Part shown: one piece after another, positions 9,864 to 21,535 of the stretch
Numbering within the stretch: position 1 is the first letter of the stretch
Layout: each line of letters begins with the position of its first letter
Assembly (NCBI GenBank): GCA_022414725.1
Contig: CM039463.1
Coordinates: 37,842,816-37,906,815, forward strand
Reading direction: 5' to 3'
Length of the DNA stretch: 64,000 bases
Source: Microglena sp. YARC
Lineage: Eukaryota; Chlorophyta; Chlorophyceae; Chlamydomonadales; Chlamydomonadaceae
Notes under the pieces: generated by a model
The model's database searches: none
Seen by the model: only the letters and a program-made list of their open reading frames with translations
Told to the model about the DNA's origin: nothing
Translations under genes and position numbers: made by a program

Positions 9864-9951
9864 ATCGTCGCATCGAGAGGCTAAGGTTTGTACATGCTTG
9901 CCTGATGATAGCCGAACGATATGTGTTACGCCACACTACTTGCCGTAGAAC

Positions 9952-10222
9952 ATGCTAGCAAATGACACACAACATTCGTTTATCTCTTGCTGTTGCAGCC
10001 CGACGCGCACTTGGACGGATGTTGTCATTCGAGCTCTTGCCACTCTTGTGAACTCTCCCATGGATGAGCAGCAATTTGCCAAGGCGCTCCTGGAAGAGTT
10101 TGTAATCGGTGCCACCACCCAAAATATTGATGACATGAATGGTCTTGTGCGTGGGATGTTCACTGGTGTGATGAGAAATTGCAGCACGACCATGCTGGAG
10201 GTGGATGATGCAACTGCATCCA
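9952..10222 (+). pseudogene. Coding-like fragment fused to Fanzor terminus
   Basis: A frame with protein-like composition (MDEQQFAKALLEEFVIGATT) runs into the inverted Fanzor C-terminal repeat. No family recognised; probably a captured gene scrap. Confidence 0.3.
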
Positions 10223-10533
10223 ATGTGCGCTGTGGTGCAACCTGGAACCGAGACGTGAACGCTGCCAAGAACCTTCTTCTGCTTCTGACAACGTGGATGG
10301 ACGGGAGAGAGCGACCTGAGGCATTCTGTGTTCCCTCGCCTCCCCCCAAAACCACAGTTTCCATCGAGGCGAGTGTGAGCGCTAAACCGACCGACCCACC
10401 TGGGTTTGTCAGCAGCTTGCCTTGTTATAATACAGAGATGAAGGGCAAAAATATGTACTCGCCTTTAGCTGATCTACCCATTGGGTTCAAGGGTCACCGG
10501 TAGGGTGTCCCACAAATTGAGTCTCCGACTGTA
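10223..10533 (+). repeat. Right inverted terminus of Fanzor2 element
   Basis: Encodes the Fanzor C-terminus again (CGATWNRDVNAAKNLLLLL) and the conserved end ACCCATTGGGTTCAAGGGTC ... GACTG-TA at 10533, inverted relative to 7484-7820. Confidence 0.85.
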
Positions 10534-11062
10534 ATAACGCGGTAGTGAAGAGGATGATGAGGAGAATAAAAGAAAAATATGCATGCTCGGGGCGAGGAGG
10601 TCCTTTATGATGCCCGGCGATCGTACCTCCAGCAATACACAAGGATTGGGCATGCCTGATACATTCGACAGTGTTCCGCCGTTTGCGTGTGATAGAGTGC
10701 GTTGCGTGCGTGAGAATGAGTGAGAGTGGGCATCATCATCTCGACAGCAGCCGCCGCGACGCGTGTGTGAGGATGCGGCATGTGTCGTGATAAAGTGCGT
10801 TATCCTATCTATCTATCTATCCTATCGGACAGCATAACCAGAGTGCATCTCTTGCACACATAATGCACCGTTCACCAGATGCCAACTTTGAGGAATGACG
10901 GTATGCATCCACATCATGCACATTACCTTACATCCTGGGGTAGAAATCGAAACCTGTCTGATGAGAATGATACCATGTTTATTTTTCACAAGCATAACAA
11001 ATCAAGACTATATCTAGTATATTGCTTTGCGCACCCTATCTCTTCTGTGTAAAACAGAAACA
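10534..11062. other. Spacer with duplicated segment
   Basis: 10545-10665 duplicates 40388-40500 (GAAGAGGATGATGAGGAGAA onward). There is a (CTAT)n stretch near 10805. No gene is supported. Confidence 0.6.
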
Positions 11063-11474
11063 ATGGATAACTTCAAGAAGTTGGAAGTGCAACAAGTTTA
11101 TTTTACATGGAACGGTGGTATTCGATAATGAGGATGACGCCAAGAAATGTTTAGAAATACTCGACCTGTACAAAGAGACATTCTACTTCAGGCGTACATC
11201 GAACGTGATGAATAAGACTATGTTCACGTTTGACGGCACGACAATCCACCTATTATCTGGTGCCAAAATTGAGTACGACCAGAATGCTGCTCGATTGAAG
11301 AAGATTGTAGAGATAGAAAAGACGTACACGGCAAATACGTGGGATAACATGGACGATTACGTTAAGGCTATTCGGGTATCGTCCGCTCAGGAAAAGGGCA
11401 TTCTGGAGCTGCTTGCTATTATGTTTTTCGTGCAGTTGTATATTCTGTATCGATCCATGCTATTACGAAGCTAA
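11063..11474 (+). pseudogene. Hypothetical membrane-tailed protein, frameshifted
   Basis: An ATG at 11063 opens 'MDNFKKLEVQQVYFTWNGG', which stops shortly after. One frame over, 'VVFDNEDDAKKCLEILDLYK' continues to a C-terminal hydrophobic segment (ELLAIMFFVQLYILYRSMLL), suggesting a tail anchor. The likely original is about 135 residues with one indel near 11117. No family recognised. Confidence 0.45.
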
Positions 11475-11800
11475 ATCTCCTCGCACGTAGGTGAGCTCAT
11501 GCACCCCCCAACGTTTTTCCATTTCCAAGCCTGCTTGATACACACGGCTTTCGTTTGAGTACATGCGGTTGCGTAAGACCCTGCCTCAACAATCACCGGC
11601 ACATCCCTTTCGGGGAATATCGCATCGCTTCGATATTGCGTCCCATGCTTTGGTAGCCTTGCCATATTTTCACGCCTTCATTCTCTCGCTCAACAACGGC
11701 AAAGATGGGGGGGGTCTGGCGGCACGTCCTCGGTGCCGCAATCAAGGCTGTCGACGCCACCTGTCCCCACGTACCGGAATACGACATTGGTTGTCATGTG
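11471..11800 (-). pseudogene. Degraded paralogue of the 60774-61290 gene
   Basis: Bases 11620-11690 match 60785-60850 closely (CGCATCGCTTCGATATTGCG onward). At the protein level 'EGVKIWQGYQSMGRN' parallels 'EGVKYGKATKASD'. The frame is broken, and a hairpin-element scrap (AAGCCTGCTTGATACACACG) lies at 11526. Confidence 0.45.
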
Positions 11801-11849
11801 CGCCATGATCTCTGTCGAGCTGCTCCTATGCTATATATATCCCAATGCG

Positions 11850-12200
11850 CGCGTTTACACCACTTCCACGAGACAGACGATGAGTGACAATGGCGATGAT
11901 CCGCCACCGTGTGTCATGAATGGATGGACGGACAGACGGACGGTGTGGATGCGACATTTTTCCACAGTTTTGCGTGTGATGATTGATTGATGCCTTAACA
12001 CACTTGGTTTCTGCATCTCAATTCCCCTACCCCACGGAGTGGGGCCCGCGATTTCCCTATCGATATACGAGATCTATTGTCTAGCAGACCTCTGCTTGAC
12101 ATGTGATCATCGTTTGCGATTACTTTACCGTGTTTTCCGTCATCTGTGAGTGATATCTTACAGCTGCTCATGGATCCAGCGGTGGCTAGACTTGAGTTCA
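11850..12200 (+). repeat. Duplicated segment (copy at 33905-34250)
   Basis: About 340 bases, from GTTTACACCACTTCCACGAG through to the start of an ankyrin unit, recur nearly unchanged at 33905-34250. The first part also recurs at 42137-42250 and 44505-44600. Confidence 0.85.
12017..12102 (+). repeat. Dual-hairpin dispersed element, copy 1
   Basis: Hairpin 1 is CCCCAC-GGA-GTGGGG (12030-12044). Hairpin 2 is TGTCTAGCAGA-CC-TCTGCTTGACA (12079-12102, one mismatched pair). The same layout recurs at about seven other places in the window. Confidence 0.7.
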
Positions 12201-12427
12201 GGGCCCGGGCGAACTATAGCGACAGCTGGGCCTTGCGTGAGGCTGCCTATGCAGGTCACGCAGATGTATGCAAGCTGCTCATGGATCCAGCGGTGGCTGG
12301 AGTTGAGTTCAGGGCCCTGGCGAACTCTAGCGACAGCTGGGCCTTGCGTGAGGCTGCAAATGCAGGTCACGCAGATGTATGCAAGCTGCTCATGGATCCA
12401 GCGGTGGCTGGAATTGAATTCAATTGA
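12146..12427 (+). pseudogene. Ankyrin fragment (three units)
   Basis: Three 33-residue units of the 'GHADVCKLLMDPAVAG' type; the start codon is TTG and there is no F-box. It ends abruptly after GAATTCAATT. It appears to be a duplicated scrap of the 12568 gene. Confidence 0.7.
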
Positions 12428-12567
12428 ATTCCAGGCAAGTGCCGCTTGCCGCTTACCGCTTGCATGCCAGGCAAGTGCAACCAAGGGTTTATAGGGTTTA
12501 TTCCAATTCATTATTTATTTATATCATCCTGTGCGCTTGCATGCATGTACACACATGTTCATAGAAC

Positions 12568-13892
12568 ATGCATTCGCACACGCGATCATCGGTATTCCTA
12601 ACGTTTCCCCATGACATTCTTGATCGTATTGCCCTATTATCTTCCAACCCAAAGATTGTATTAGTGTGTAAAACTATGCACAACAGATTTTCTGGATGGC
12701 CCCTTACCGGACTGATCCAACCACCACAGCGAGTTGGAGAGATGATGGCGAAAGGGGGGCGCGCCGACCTTCTAGCAGTATGCTTGGTGTCCAATCCTCT
12801 TGTACAGCTTAAGGCGTACAATTGAGGGCGAACCAAAATGAAAACAAGCTTCTCTATGTGGCTGCCAAGGCCGGTCACGCCGATGTCTGCAATCTTCTCA
12901 TGGATCCAGCGGTGGCTGGAGTTGAGTTCAGGGCCCGGGCAAACTATAGCTACAGCTTGGCCTTGTTGGAGGCTGCCAAGGAAGGTCACGCGGATGTCTG
13001 CAAGTTGCTGATGGATCCAGAGGTTGCTGGACTTGAGTTCAGGGCCAGGGCGAACTCTAGCTACAGCTGTGCCTTGCGTGAGGCTGCCAAGGAAGGTCAC
13101 GCAGATGTCTGCAAGCTGCTGATGGATCCAGAGGTGGCTGGAATTGAGTACAGGGCCGTGGCGAACTCTAGCGACAGCTGGGCCTTGCAGGCGGCTGCCT
13201 ATGCAGGTCACGCAGATGTCTGCAAGCTGCTGATGGATCCAGAGGTGGCTGGAATTGAGTTCAGGGCTAGGGCGAACTCTACCGCCAGCAGGGCCTTGTG
13301 GCTGGCTGCGAATGAAGGTCACGCAGATGTCTGCAAGATGCTGATGGATCCAGAGGTGGCTGGACTTGAGTTCAGGGCCCTGGCGAACTCTAGCGACAGC
13401 TGGGCCTTGGGGGCGGCTGCGAATGCCGGTCACGCAGATGTCTGCAAGCTGCTGACGGATCCAGATGTGGCTGGACTTGAGTTCCAGGCCCTGGCAAACT
13501 CTAGAGACAGCTGGGCATTGTGGCTGGCTGCCCATGCAGGTCACGCAGATGTCTGCAAGCTGCTGATGGATCCAGCGGTGGCTGGAATTGTGTTCAGGGC
13601 CAGGGCGTACACTTTCGACAGCAGGGCATTGTGGGCGGCTGCCAAGGCAGGTCACGCAGATGTCTGCAAGCTGCTGATGGATCCAGCGGTGGCTGGAATT
13701 GAGTTCAGGGCCCGGGCGAACTCTGTCAACAGCTGGGCCTTAAGGATGGCTGCGAAGGCTGGTCACGCCGATGTCTGCTTGCTTTTGATGGATCCAAATG
13801 CGGCTGGCCCCGAGTACAGGGCCATTGTGAATCTTGACAGTGCGTCCGTAGTTCCTCTGGCAGCGGCACGCCCCTCTCCGAGAGGACCCTGA
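12568..13892 (+). pseudogene. F-box/ankyrin protein, copy 1, frameshifted
   Basis: ATG at 12568 begins 'MHSHTRSSVFLTFPHDILDR' with an F-box (PHDILDRIALLSSNPKIVLV). A frame break at about 12810 (GG where the minus-strand copy has GGG) separates it from ten or more ankyrin-type units of 33 residues, each with 'GHADVCKLLMDPAVAG'. The gene is 81-90% like the inverted copy at 19563-21150, which reads through this point. The 3' end (after about 13848) runs into sequence that belongs to the opposite-strand zinc-finger gene, so the original C-terminus is probably lost. Confidence 0.8.
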
Positions 13893-14645
13893 CGCAGGTC
13901 CGGCTATGCAGGGCCATGCCCTGCATGGCTCTGAAGGTGACGGAGCCAGCGCCTCCCTGGAGGAAGGCGTCGTTGTCCTCGTACTTGCTTGCTTCTGCCG
14001 GGTTCACCCTGCTCATTCGCTGCACGATGCTCCTGAGCACCGGCAGCAGCGAGTCTTGCAGGTCCGCCTTCGCCCAGCGGCAGTCCCGTCCGTACACGTA
14101 CGTCTGCTGGTAGCAGTCGGGGTCCATGATGATGTTCATGTACTGCGGGTGCGCGGGGTTGAAGTGCGATAGCTTGCAGCAGCTTGACCAGGTTGTACCC
14201 CACTCATTGAATTGAGCGACCTAGAGAACTCTGACTCGGGCGTGACCTCCTCCCCGAAGGGGTGCATGTCCTCCACCGGTGTCGTAGCAGCTGGAGATAG
14301 CGCCGCCGCCGCATTTGGAGCAGTATTGTTGTTGGTGGTGGTGGTGGTGGTGTTGTTGAAATTTTCGCATGTAACGACATAGTTGTTGGTGGCGGACCCG
14401 AAGCTGTTGTTGATTGTGAAAGTGTGTTTTTTACGCAACGCCTCCAGTTCCGCTTGCATTTCATCGATCCGATTCTCGAGGTACTCCATGCGCTTCTCCA
14501 TGAAGTCAACGTCAACAGCTCCCTTGGGATGAGACCTCCGCTTGTGTGAAGACTTCGAATACCGGTTACTGAACTGCTTGTCACACAACTCGCACGCGAA
14601 CAAACATGAGGGGGGTGTTTTTTTCTCCATGGTGCATTTCTCCAT
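13850..14645 (-). pseudogene. C2H2 zinc finger/coiled-coil protein, broken
   Basis: ATG at 14645. Residues 18-39 form one C2H2 finger (CELCDKQFSNRY...H...H). A coiled coil follows (MEYLENRIDEMQAELEALRK) and then an Asn/Thr-rich linker. After frame changes near 14180-14220 the gene continues as 'MNIIMDPDCYQQTYVYGRD', to 'GAGSVTFRAMQGMA'. Proteins of this plan are common in giant viruses; a DNA- or RNA-binding role is likely but unproven. The C-terminus is cut by the junction with the ankyrin gene. Confidence 0.65.
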
Positions 14646-14680
14646 GAGGAGAGAACCCCCTTATGTTTGTAGTTGTCATA

Positions 14681-17600
14681 CAGAAGAATGCCGGAGGCTC
14701 ACATCAATCCCTATTTTAAACGTGTTCGCATGAACACCTCTGAAAAGACTCTCCATCTCTGTAACAACCATTATTTCAACAAAAAATAAATACTGAATAA
14801 TGCCGGAGGCTCACATCAATCCCTATTTTAAACGTGTTCGCATGAACACCTCTGAAAAGACTCTCCATCTCTGTAACAACCATTATTTCAACAAAAAATA
14901 AATACTGAATAATGCCGGAGGCTCACATCAATCCCTATTTTAAACGTGTTCACATGAACACCTCTGAAAAGACTCTCCATCTCTGTAACAACCATTATTT
15001 CAACAAAAAATAAATACTGAATAATGCCGGAGGCTCACATCAATCCCCATTTTAAACGTGTTCGCATGAACACCTCTGAAAAGACTCTCCATCTCTGTAA
15101 CAACCATTATTTCAACAAAAAATAAATACTGAATAATGCCGGAGGCTCACATCAATCCCTATTTTAAACGTGTTCGCATGAACACATCTGAAAAGACTCT
15201 CCATCTCTGTAACAACCATTATTTCAACAAAAAATAAATACTGAATAATGCCGGAGGCTCACATCAATCCCTATTTTAAACGTGTTCGCATGAACACCTC
15301 TGAAAAGACTCTCCATCTCTGTAACAACCATTATTTCAACAAAAAATAAATACTGAGTAATGCCGGAGGCTCACATCAATCCCTATTTTAAACGTGTTCG
15401 CATGAACACCTCTGAAAAGACTCTCCATCTCTGTTACAACCATTATTTCAACACAAAATAAATACTGAAGAATGCCGGAGGCTCACATCAATCCCTATTT
15501 TAAACGTGTTCGCATGAACACCTCTGAAAAGACTCTCCATCTCTGTAACAACCATTATTTCAACAAAAAATAAATACTGAATAATGCCGGAGGCTCACAT
15601 CAATCCCTATTTTTAAACGTTTCACCATGAACACAATCTGAAAAGACTCTCCATCTCTGTAACAACCATTATTTCAACAAAAAATAAAACTGAATAATGC
15701 CGGAGGCTCACATCAATCCCTATTTTAAACGTGTTCGCATGAACAATCTGAAAAGACTCTCCATCTCTGTAACAACCATTATTTCAACAAAAATAAATAC
15801 TGAATAATGCCGGAGAGCTCACATCAATCCTATTTTAAACGTGTTCGCATGAACACATCTGAAAAGACTCTCCATCTCTGTAACAACCATTATTTCAACA
15901 AAAAAATAAATACTGAATAATGCCGGAGCTCACATCAATCCCTATTTTTAAACGTGTTCTGAACACCTCTGAAAAGACTCTCCATCTCTGTAACAACCAT
16001 TATTTCAACACAAAAATAAAATACTGAATAATGCCGGAGGCTCACATCAATCCCTATTTTAAACGTGTTCACATGAACACCTCTGAAAAGACTCTCCATC
16101 TCTGTAACAACCATTATTTCAACAAAAAATAAAATACTGAATAATGCCGGAGGCTCACATCAATCCCTATTTTAAACGTGTTCGCATGAACACCTCTGAA
16201 AAGACTCTCCATCTCTGTAACAACCATTATTTCAACAAAAAATAAATACTGAAGAATGCCGGAGGCTCACATTCAATCCCTATTTTAAACGTGTTCGCTA
16301 CATGAACACCTCTGAAAAGGACTCTCCATCTCTGTAACAACCATTATTTCAACAAAAAATAAATACTGAATAATGCCGGAGGCTCACATCAATCCCTATT
16401 TTAAACGTGTTCACATGAACACCTCTGAAAAGACTCTCCATCTCTGTAAACAACCATTATTTCAACAAAAAAATAAAATACTGAAGAATGCCGGAGGCTC
16501 ACATCAATCCCTATTTTAAACGTGTTCGCATGAACACATCTGAAAAGACTCTCCATCTCTGTAACAACCATTATTTCAACAAAAAATAAATACTGAAGAA
16601 TGCCGGAGGCTCACATCAATCCCTATTTTAAACGTGTTCGCATGAACACCTCTGAAAAGACTCTCCATCTCTGTAACAACCATTATTTCAACAAAAAATA
16701 AATACTGAAGAATGCCGGAGGCTCACATCAATCCCTATTTTAAACGTGTTCGCATGAACACCTCTGAAAAGACTCTCCATCTCTGTAACAACCATTATTT
16801 CAACAAAAAATAAATACTGAAGAATGCCGGAGGCTCACATCAATCCCTATTTTAAACGTGTTCACATGAACACCTCTGAAAAGACTCTCCATCTCTGTAA
16901 CAACCATTATTTCAACAAAAAATAAATACTGAAGAATGCCGGAGGCTCACATCAATCCCTATTTTAAACGTGTTCGCATGAACACCTCTGAAAAGACTCT
17001 CCATCTCTGTAACAACCATTATTTCAACAAAAAATAAATACTGAATTAATGCCGGAGGCTCACATCAATCCCTATTTTAAACGTGTTCGCATGAACACCT
17101 CTGAAAAGACTCTCCATCTCTGTAACAACCATTATTTCAACAAAAAATAAATACTGAAGAATGCCGGAGGCTCACATCAATCCCTATTTTAAACGTGTTC
17201 GCATGAACACCTCTGAAAAGACTCTCCATCTCTGTAACAACCATTATTTCAACAAAAAAAATAAATACTGAAGAATGCCGGAGGCTCACATCAATCCCTA
17301 TTTTAAAACGTGTTCGCATGAACACCTCTGAAAAGACTCTCCAAACAAAACCATTATTTCAACAAAAAATAAATACTGAATAATGCCGGAGGCTCACATC
17401 AATCCCTATTTTAAACGTGTTTGCATGAACGAATCTGAAAAGACTCTCCATCTCTGTAACAACCATTATTTCAACAAAAATAAATACTGAATAATGCCGG
17501 AGGCTCACATCAATCCCTATTTTAAACGTGTTCGCATGAACACCTCTGAAAAGTCTCTCCATCTCTGTAACAACCATTATTTCAACAAAAAACAAATACT

Positions 17601-18735
17601 GAATAATGCCGGAGGCTCACATCAATCCCTATTTTAAACGTGTTCGCATGAACACCTCTGAAAAGACTCTCCATCTCTGTAACAACCATTATTTCAACAT
17701 AAGATAAATACTGAAGAATGCCGGAGGCTCACATCAATCCCTATTTTAAACGTGTTCACATGAACACCTCTGAAAAGACTCTCCATCTCTGTAACAACCA
17801 TTATTTCAACAAAAAATAAATACTGAAGAATGCCGGAGGCTCACATCAATCCCTATTTTAAACGTGTTCGCATGAACACCTCTGAAAAGACTCTCCATCT
17901 CTGTAACAACCATTATTTCAACAAAAAATAAATACTGAAGAATGCCGGAGGCTCACATCAATCCCTATTTTAAACGTGTTCGCATGAACACATCTGAAAA
18001 GACTCTCCATCTCTGTAACAACCATTATTTCAACAAAAAATAAATACTGAAGAATGCCGGAGGCTCACATCAATCCCTATTTTAAACGTGTTTGCATGAA
18101 CAAATCTGAAAAGACTCTCCATCTATGTAACAACCATTATTTCAACAAAAAATAAATACTGAAGAATGCCGGAGGCTCACATCAATCCCTATTTTAAACG
18201 TGTTCACATGAACACCTCTGAAAAGACTCTCCATCTCTGTAACAACCATTATTTCAACAAAAAATAAATACTGAAGAATGCCGGAGGCTCACATCAATCC
18301 CTATTTTAAACGTGTTTGCATGAACACCTCTGAAAAGACTCTCCATCTCTGTAACAACCATTATTTCAACAAAAAATAAATACTGAATAATGCCGGAGGC
18401 TCACATCAATTCCTATTTTAAACGTGTTCGCATGAACACCTCTGAAAAGACTCTCCATCTCTGTAACAACCATTATTTCAACAAAAAATAAATACTGAAG
18501 AATGCCGGAGGCTCACATCAATCCCTATTTAAACGTGTTCACATGAACACCTCTGAAAAGACTCTCCATCTCTGTAACAACCTTATTTCAACAAAAAAAT
18601 AAATACTGAAGAATGCCGGAGGCTCACATCAATCCCTATTTTAAACGTGTTTGCATGAACACCTCTGAAAAGACTCTCCATCTCTGTAACAACCATTATT
18701 TCAACAAAAAATAAATACTGAAGAATGCCGGAGGC
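14681..18735. repeat. Tandem array, about 36 copies of a 112-bp unit
   Basis: Units start ATGCCGGAGGCTCACATCAA and repeat every 112 bases with few changes. Each carries an imperfect palindrome GTGTTC-(G/A)CAT-GAACAC and an AT-rich end (CAACAAAAAATAAATACTGA). Several central copies (15600-16330) have small indels. Every open frame here is a by-product of the repeat. Scattered single copies lie at 4763, 42472 and, in a variant form, at 55997-59570. Confidence 0.97.
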
Positions 18736-18924
18736 CTACTTGACGATAATTGCAAAGAAACATATAATTGCAAACGGTATGCAGATAAAAACTTCAACCA
18801 AGTGGCCATGCCGCTCTGGTGCAGGGAGGGATTGGAAGGCAGGCATGGAGTTGTACATGATAATTGGATTCATAGGGAATGGTACTACTTTGCCTCCTGT
18901 TATCACCGGATTATTAATCGGTAA
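18736..18924 (+). pseudogene. Coding-like 3' fragment
   Basis: One frame reads 'NQVAMPLWCREGLEGRHG' and ends 'YHRIINR' at a TAA, with the Trp/Tyr/His mix of a real protein. A second frame is also open. It directly abuts the array, so the 5' part is missing. No family recognised. Confidence 0.3.
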
Positions 18925-19276
18925 ATAGATACTTGTTCAAGTGCAGTTTATGTTTACTGCAAATTCTAAGAAAGTGCAGCTCAGTTGAATGTAGTCCGAA
19001 TAGGTTAGAAAATCGGAGGGCTGTTTCGATAGTATGTGGACGCGTTTGACTCATGTTATTAATTGCATGCAAGAAATCATTTTCTTTGAACACCAGCAAT
19101 CTCCCTGGTTCTCTAGTTGTTTGCATGTAAGGTAAATCAACTTGTATTTCGTTGAAGTCTTCACATATCTCCCTGTTCAGATCGACATGTATGTAGCAGT
19201 CTTGACGAGAAACAACTCTATCTATATCAGACACAGGGTGAGTGGATGCCTGAATAACCAAGCGACAAGCGTTCAT
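18914..19276 (-). CDS. Hypothetical protein (120 aa)
   Basis: ATG start, mixed charged and hydrophobic composition ('DCYIHVDLNREICEDFNEIQ'), no signal peptide or membrane span. No domain recognised. It lies between the array and the inverted F-box/ankyrin copy. Confidence 0.5.
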   Translation of the reverse strand: MNACRLVIQASTHPVSDIDRVVSRQDCYIHVDLNREICEDFNEIQVDLPYMQTTREPGRLLVFKENDFLHAINNMSQTRPHTIETALRFSNLFGLHSTELHFLRICSKHKLHLNKYLFTD

Positions 19277-19562
19277 ATTAGTTTTATTTTTATAATTATC
19301 ATCGCCTTATGCTTTTGACCTGATTTACTTAAACCCATTAAGCAAAATAGTAGTGAGTAAGATTAAATTTACAAATTTCCGGGTGTTCCTTTTCATACCG
19401 GATAGGATCAACACTGTCAACGACCAGATCAAACTGTTATATCTCCCCATTACCAAGGACAGACCATTTAACCTTTTCAGCATTAGACTTCTTTTACGGA
19501 ATTCGCTCAATATTCCGTTAAAGAAGTCTGATCAAAAAGACACAGACGTTGGTTGTCTCAAC
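19277..19562. other. AT-rich spacer
   Basis: Open frames exist on both strands at 19325-19530, but neither shows a recognisable domain or a clear start; nothing is called. Confidence 0.35.
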
Positions 19563-21150
19563 TCAGCTGTACTCGGGGCCAGCCGCATCTGGATCCATCA
19601 GCATCTTGCAGACATCTGCGTGACGAGCCTTCGCAGCCAGCCGCAAGACCCAGCTGTTGAGAGAGTTCGCCCGGGCCCTGAACTCAAGTCCAGCCACCGC
19701 TGGATCCATTAGCAGCTTGCAGACATCTGCGTGACCTGCCTTGGCAGCCTCACGCAATGCCCTGCTGTCGCTAGAGTTCGCCAGGGCCCTGAACTCAAGT
19801 CCAGCCACCGCTGGATCCATGAGCAGCTTGCAGAGATCTGCGTGACCTGCCTTGGCAGCCTCACGCAAGGCCCAGCTGTAGCTAGAGTCTGCCCTGGCCC
19901 CGAACTCAAGTCCAGCCACCGCTGATCCATCAGCAGCTTGCAGACATCTGCGTGACCTACCTTCGCAGCCAGCCGCAAGGCCCAGCTGTTGACAGAGTTC
20001 GCGCGGGCCCTGAACTCAATTCCAGCCACCGCTGGATCCATCAGCAGCTTGCAGACATCTGCGTGACCTGCCTTGGCAGCCGCCCACAAGGCCCTGCTGT
20101 CGCTAGAGTTCGCCAGGGCCCTATACTCAAGTCCAGCAACCGCTGGATCCATCAGCAGCTTGCAGACATCTGCGTGACCGTCCTTCGCAGCGGCCCACAA
20201 TGCCCAGCTGTCGCTGGTGTTCGCCCGGGCCCTGAACTCAAGTCCAGCCACCGCTGGATCCATCAGCAGCTTGCAGACATCTGCGTGACCTTCATTCGCA
20301 GCCGTACACAAGGCCCAGCTGTCGCTAGAGTTCGCCCTGGCCCTGAACTCAATTCCAGCCACCTCTGGATCCATCAGCAGCTTGCAGACATCTGTGTGAC
20401 CTGCCTTGGCAGCCGCCCACAAGGCACTGCTGTCGCTAGAGTTCGCCCGGGCCCTATACTCAAGTCCAGCCACCGCTGGATCCATCAGCAGCTTGCAGAC
20501 ATCTGCGTGACCTTCCCTTGCAGCCGCCCACAATGCCCAGCTGTCGCTGGTGTTCGCCAGGGCCATGAACTCAATTCCACAACCTCTGGATCCATCAGTA
20601 GCTTGCAGACATCTGTGTGACCTGCCTTGGCAGCCGCCCACAAGGCACTGCTGTCGCTATAGTTCGCCCGGGCCCTGAACTCAATTCCAGCCACCGCTGG
20701 ATCCATGAGCAGCTTGCAGACATCTGCGTGACCTTCATTGGCAGCCTCCAACAAGGCAAAGCTGTAGCTATAGTTCGCCAGGGCCCTGAACTCAAGTCCA
20801 GCAACCTCTGGATCCATAAGCAGCTTGCAGACATCGGCGTGACCGGCCTTGGCAGCCACATAGAGAAGCTTGTTTTCATTTTGGTTCGCCCTCAATTGTA
20901 CGCCCTTAACCTGTACAAGAGGATTGGACACCAAGCATACTGCTAGAAGGTCGGCGCGCCCCCCTTTCGCCATCATCTCTCCAACTCGTTGTGGTGGTTG
21001 GATCAGTCCGGTAAGGGGCCATCCAGAAAATCTTTTGCACAGAGTTTTACACACTAATACAATCTTTGGGTTGGAAGAGAATAGGGCAATACGATCAAGA
21101 ATGTCATGGGGAAGCGTTAGGATTAACGATGATCGCGTGTGCGAATGCAT
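19563..21150 (-). pseudogene. F-box/ankyrin protein, copy 2
   Basis: ATG at 21150; the F-box (PHDILDRIALFSSNPKIVLV) reads straight into ankyrin units, unlike copy 1. Frames change near 20600 and 19920, so at least two indels interrupt the repeat region. It is inverted relative to the 12568 gene, the two flanking the 112-bp array like arms of a palindrome. Confidence 0.8.
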
Positions 21151-21421
21151 GTTCTATAAACATGTGTGTACAATGAATGCAAGCGCACAGGATGGTCTAT
21201 AGCCTTTTATTTCACAGGATGGTCTATAGCCTTTTATAAAATCCCAACTCATTATTTATTTATACTCTCAATCATTTCATACATCGGAGGGACAGTACAA
21301 ACAAGGAGCAGCCTCATCTGCTCTCTCAGCAGTTTGGACAAGTGCAGCCAATGCAGCATTCTTGTGTTGCCCTCCGTCAGCGATGATGATGCCTAGCCGA
21401 GCTGGTGAAGTCCATGCTTAT

Positions 21422-21535
21422 TACAGTCGAAGACGCAATTTGTGGGAGGGTTTAGGTTTACCGGTGACCCTTGAACCCAATGGGTAGATCAGCTAAAGGC
21501 GAGTACATATTTTTGCCCTTCATCTCTGTATTTCG
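21422..21535 (-). repeat. Solo Fanzor2 right end
   Basis: TA-CAGTCGAAGACGCAATTTG at the outer edge, then the conserved ACCGGTGACCCTTGAACCCA block, breaking off at CTGTATTTC. It carries no Fanzor coding sequence and replaces the natural 3' end of the LRAT-like gene. Confidence 0.8.

Larger units (their letters stand above)
7484..10533 (-). mobile_element. Fanzor2 element with long inverted termini
   Basis: Both outer ends read TA-CAGTCGGAGAC... pointing outwards. The left terminus 7484-7820 and the right terminus 10223-10533 are near-identical inverted copies, the right lacking about 28 internal bases. Each terminus includes the non-coding right end plus the last codons of a Fanzor gene. The interior holds a broken Fanzor2 gene (minus strand) and a transposase C-terminal scrap (plus strand). 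The arrangement suggests movement as a Tc1/mariner-type TIR element. Confidence 0.7.

Noticed and set aside
12519..13655. 378-codon minus-strand frame
   Set aside because: Antisense shadow of the ankyrin repeats; similar shadows occur at 19731-20946.
14681..18735. CRISPR-like array
   Set aside because: Units are 112 bp and repeat end to end with no unique spacers; it is a plain tandem repeat.
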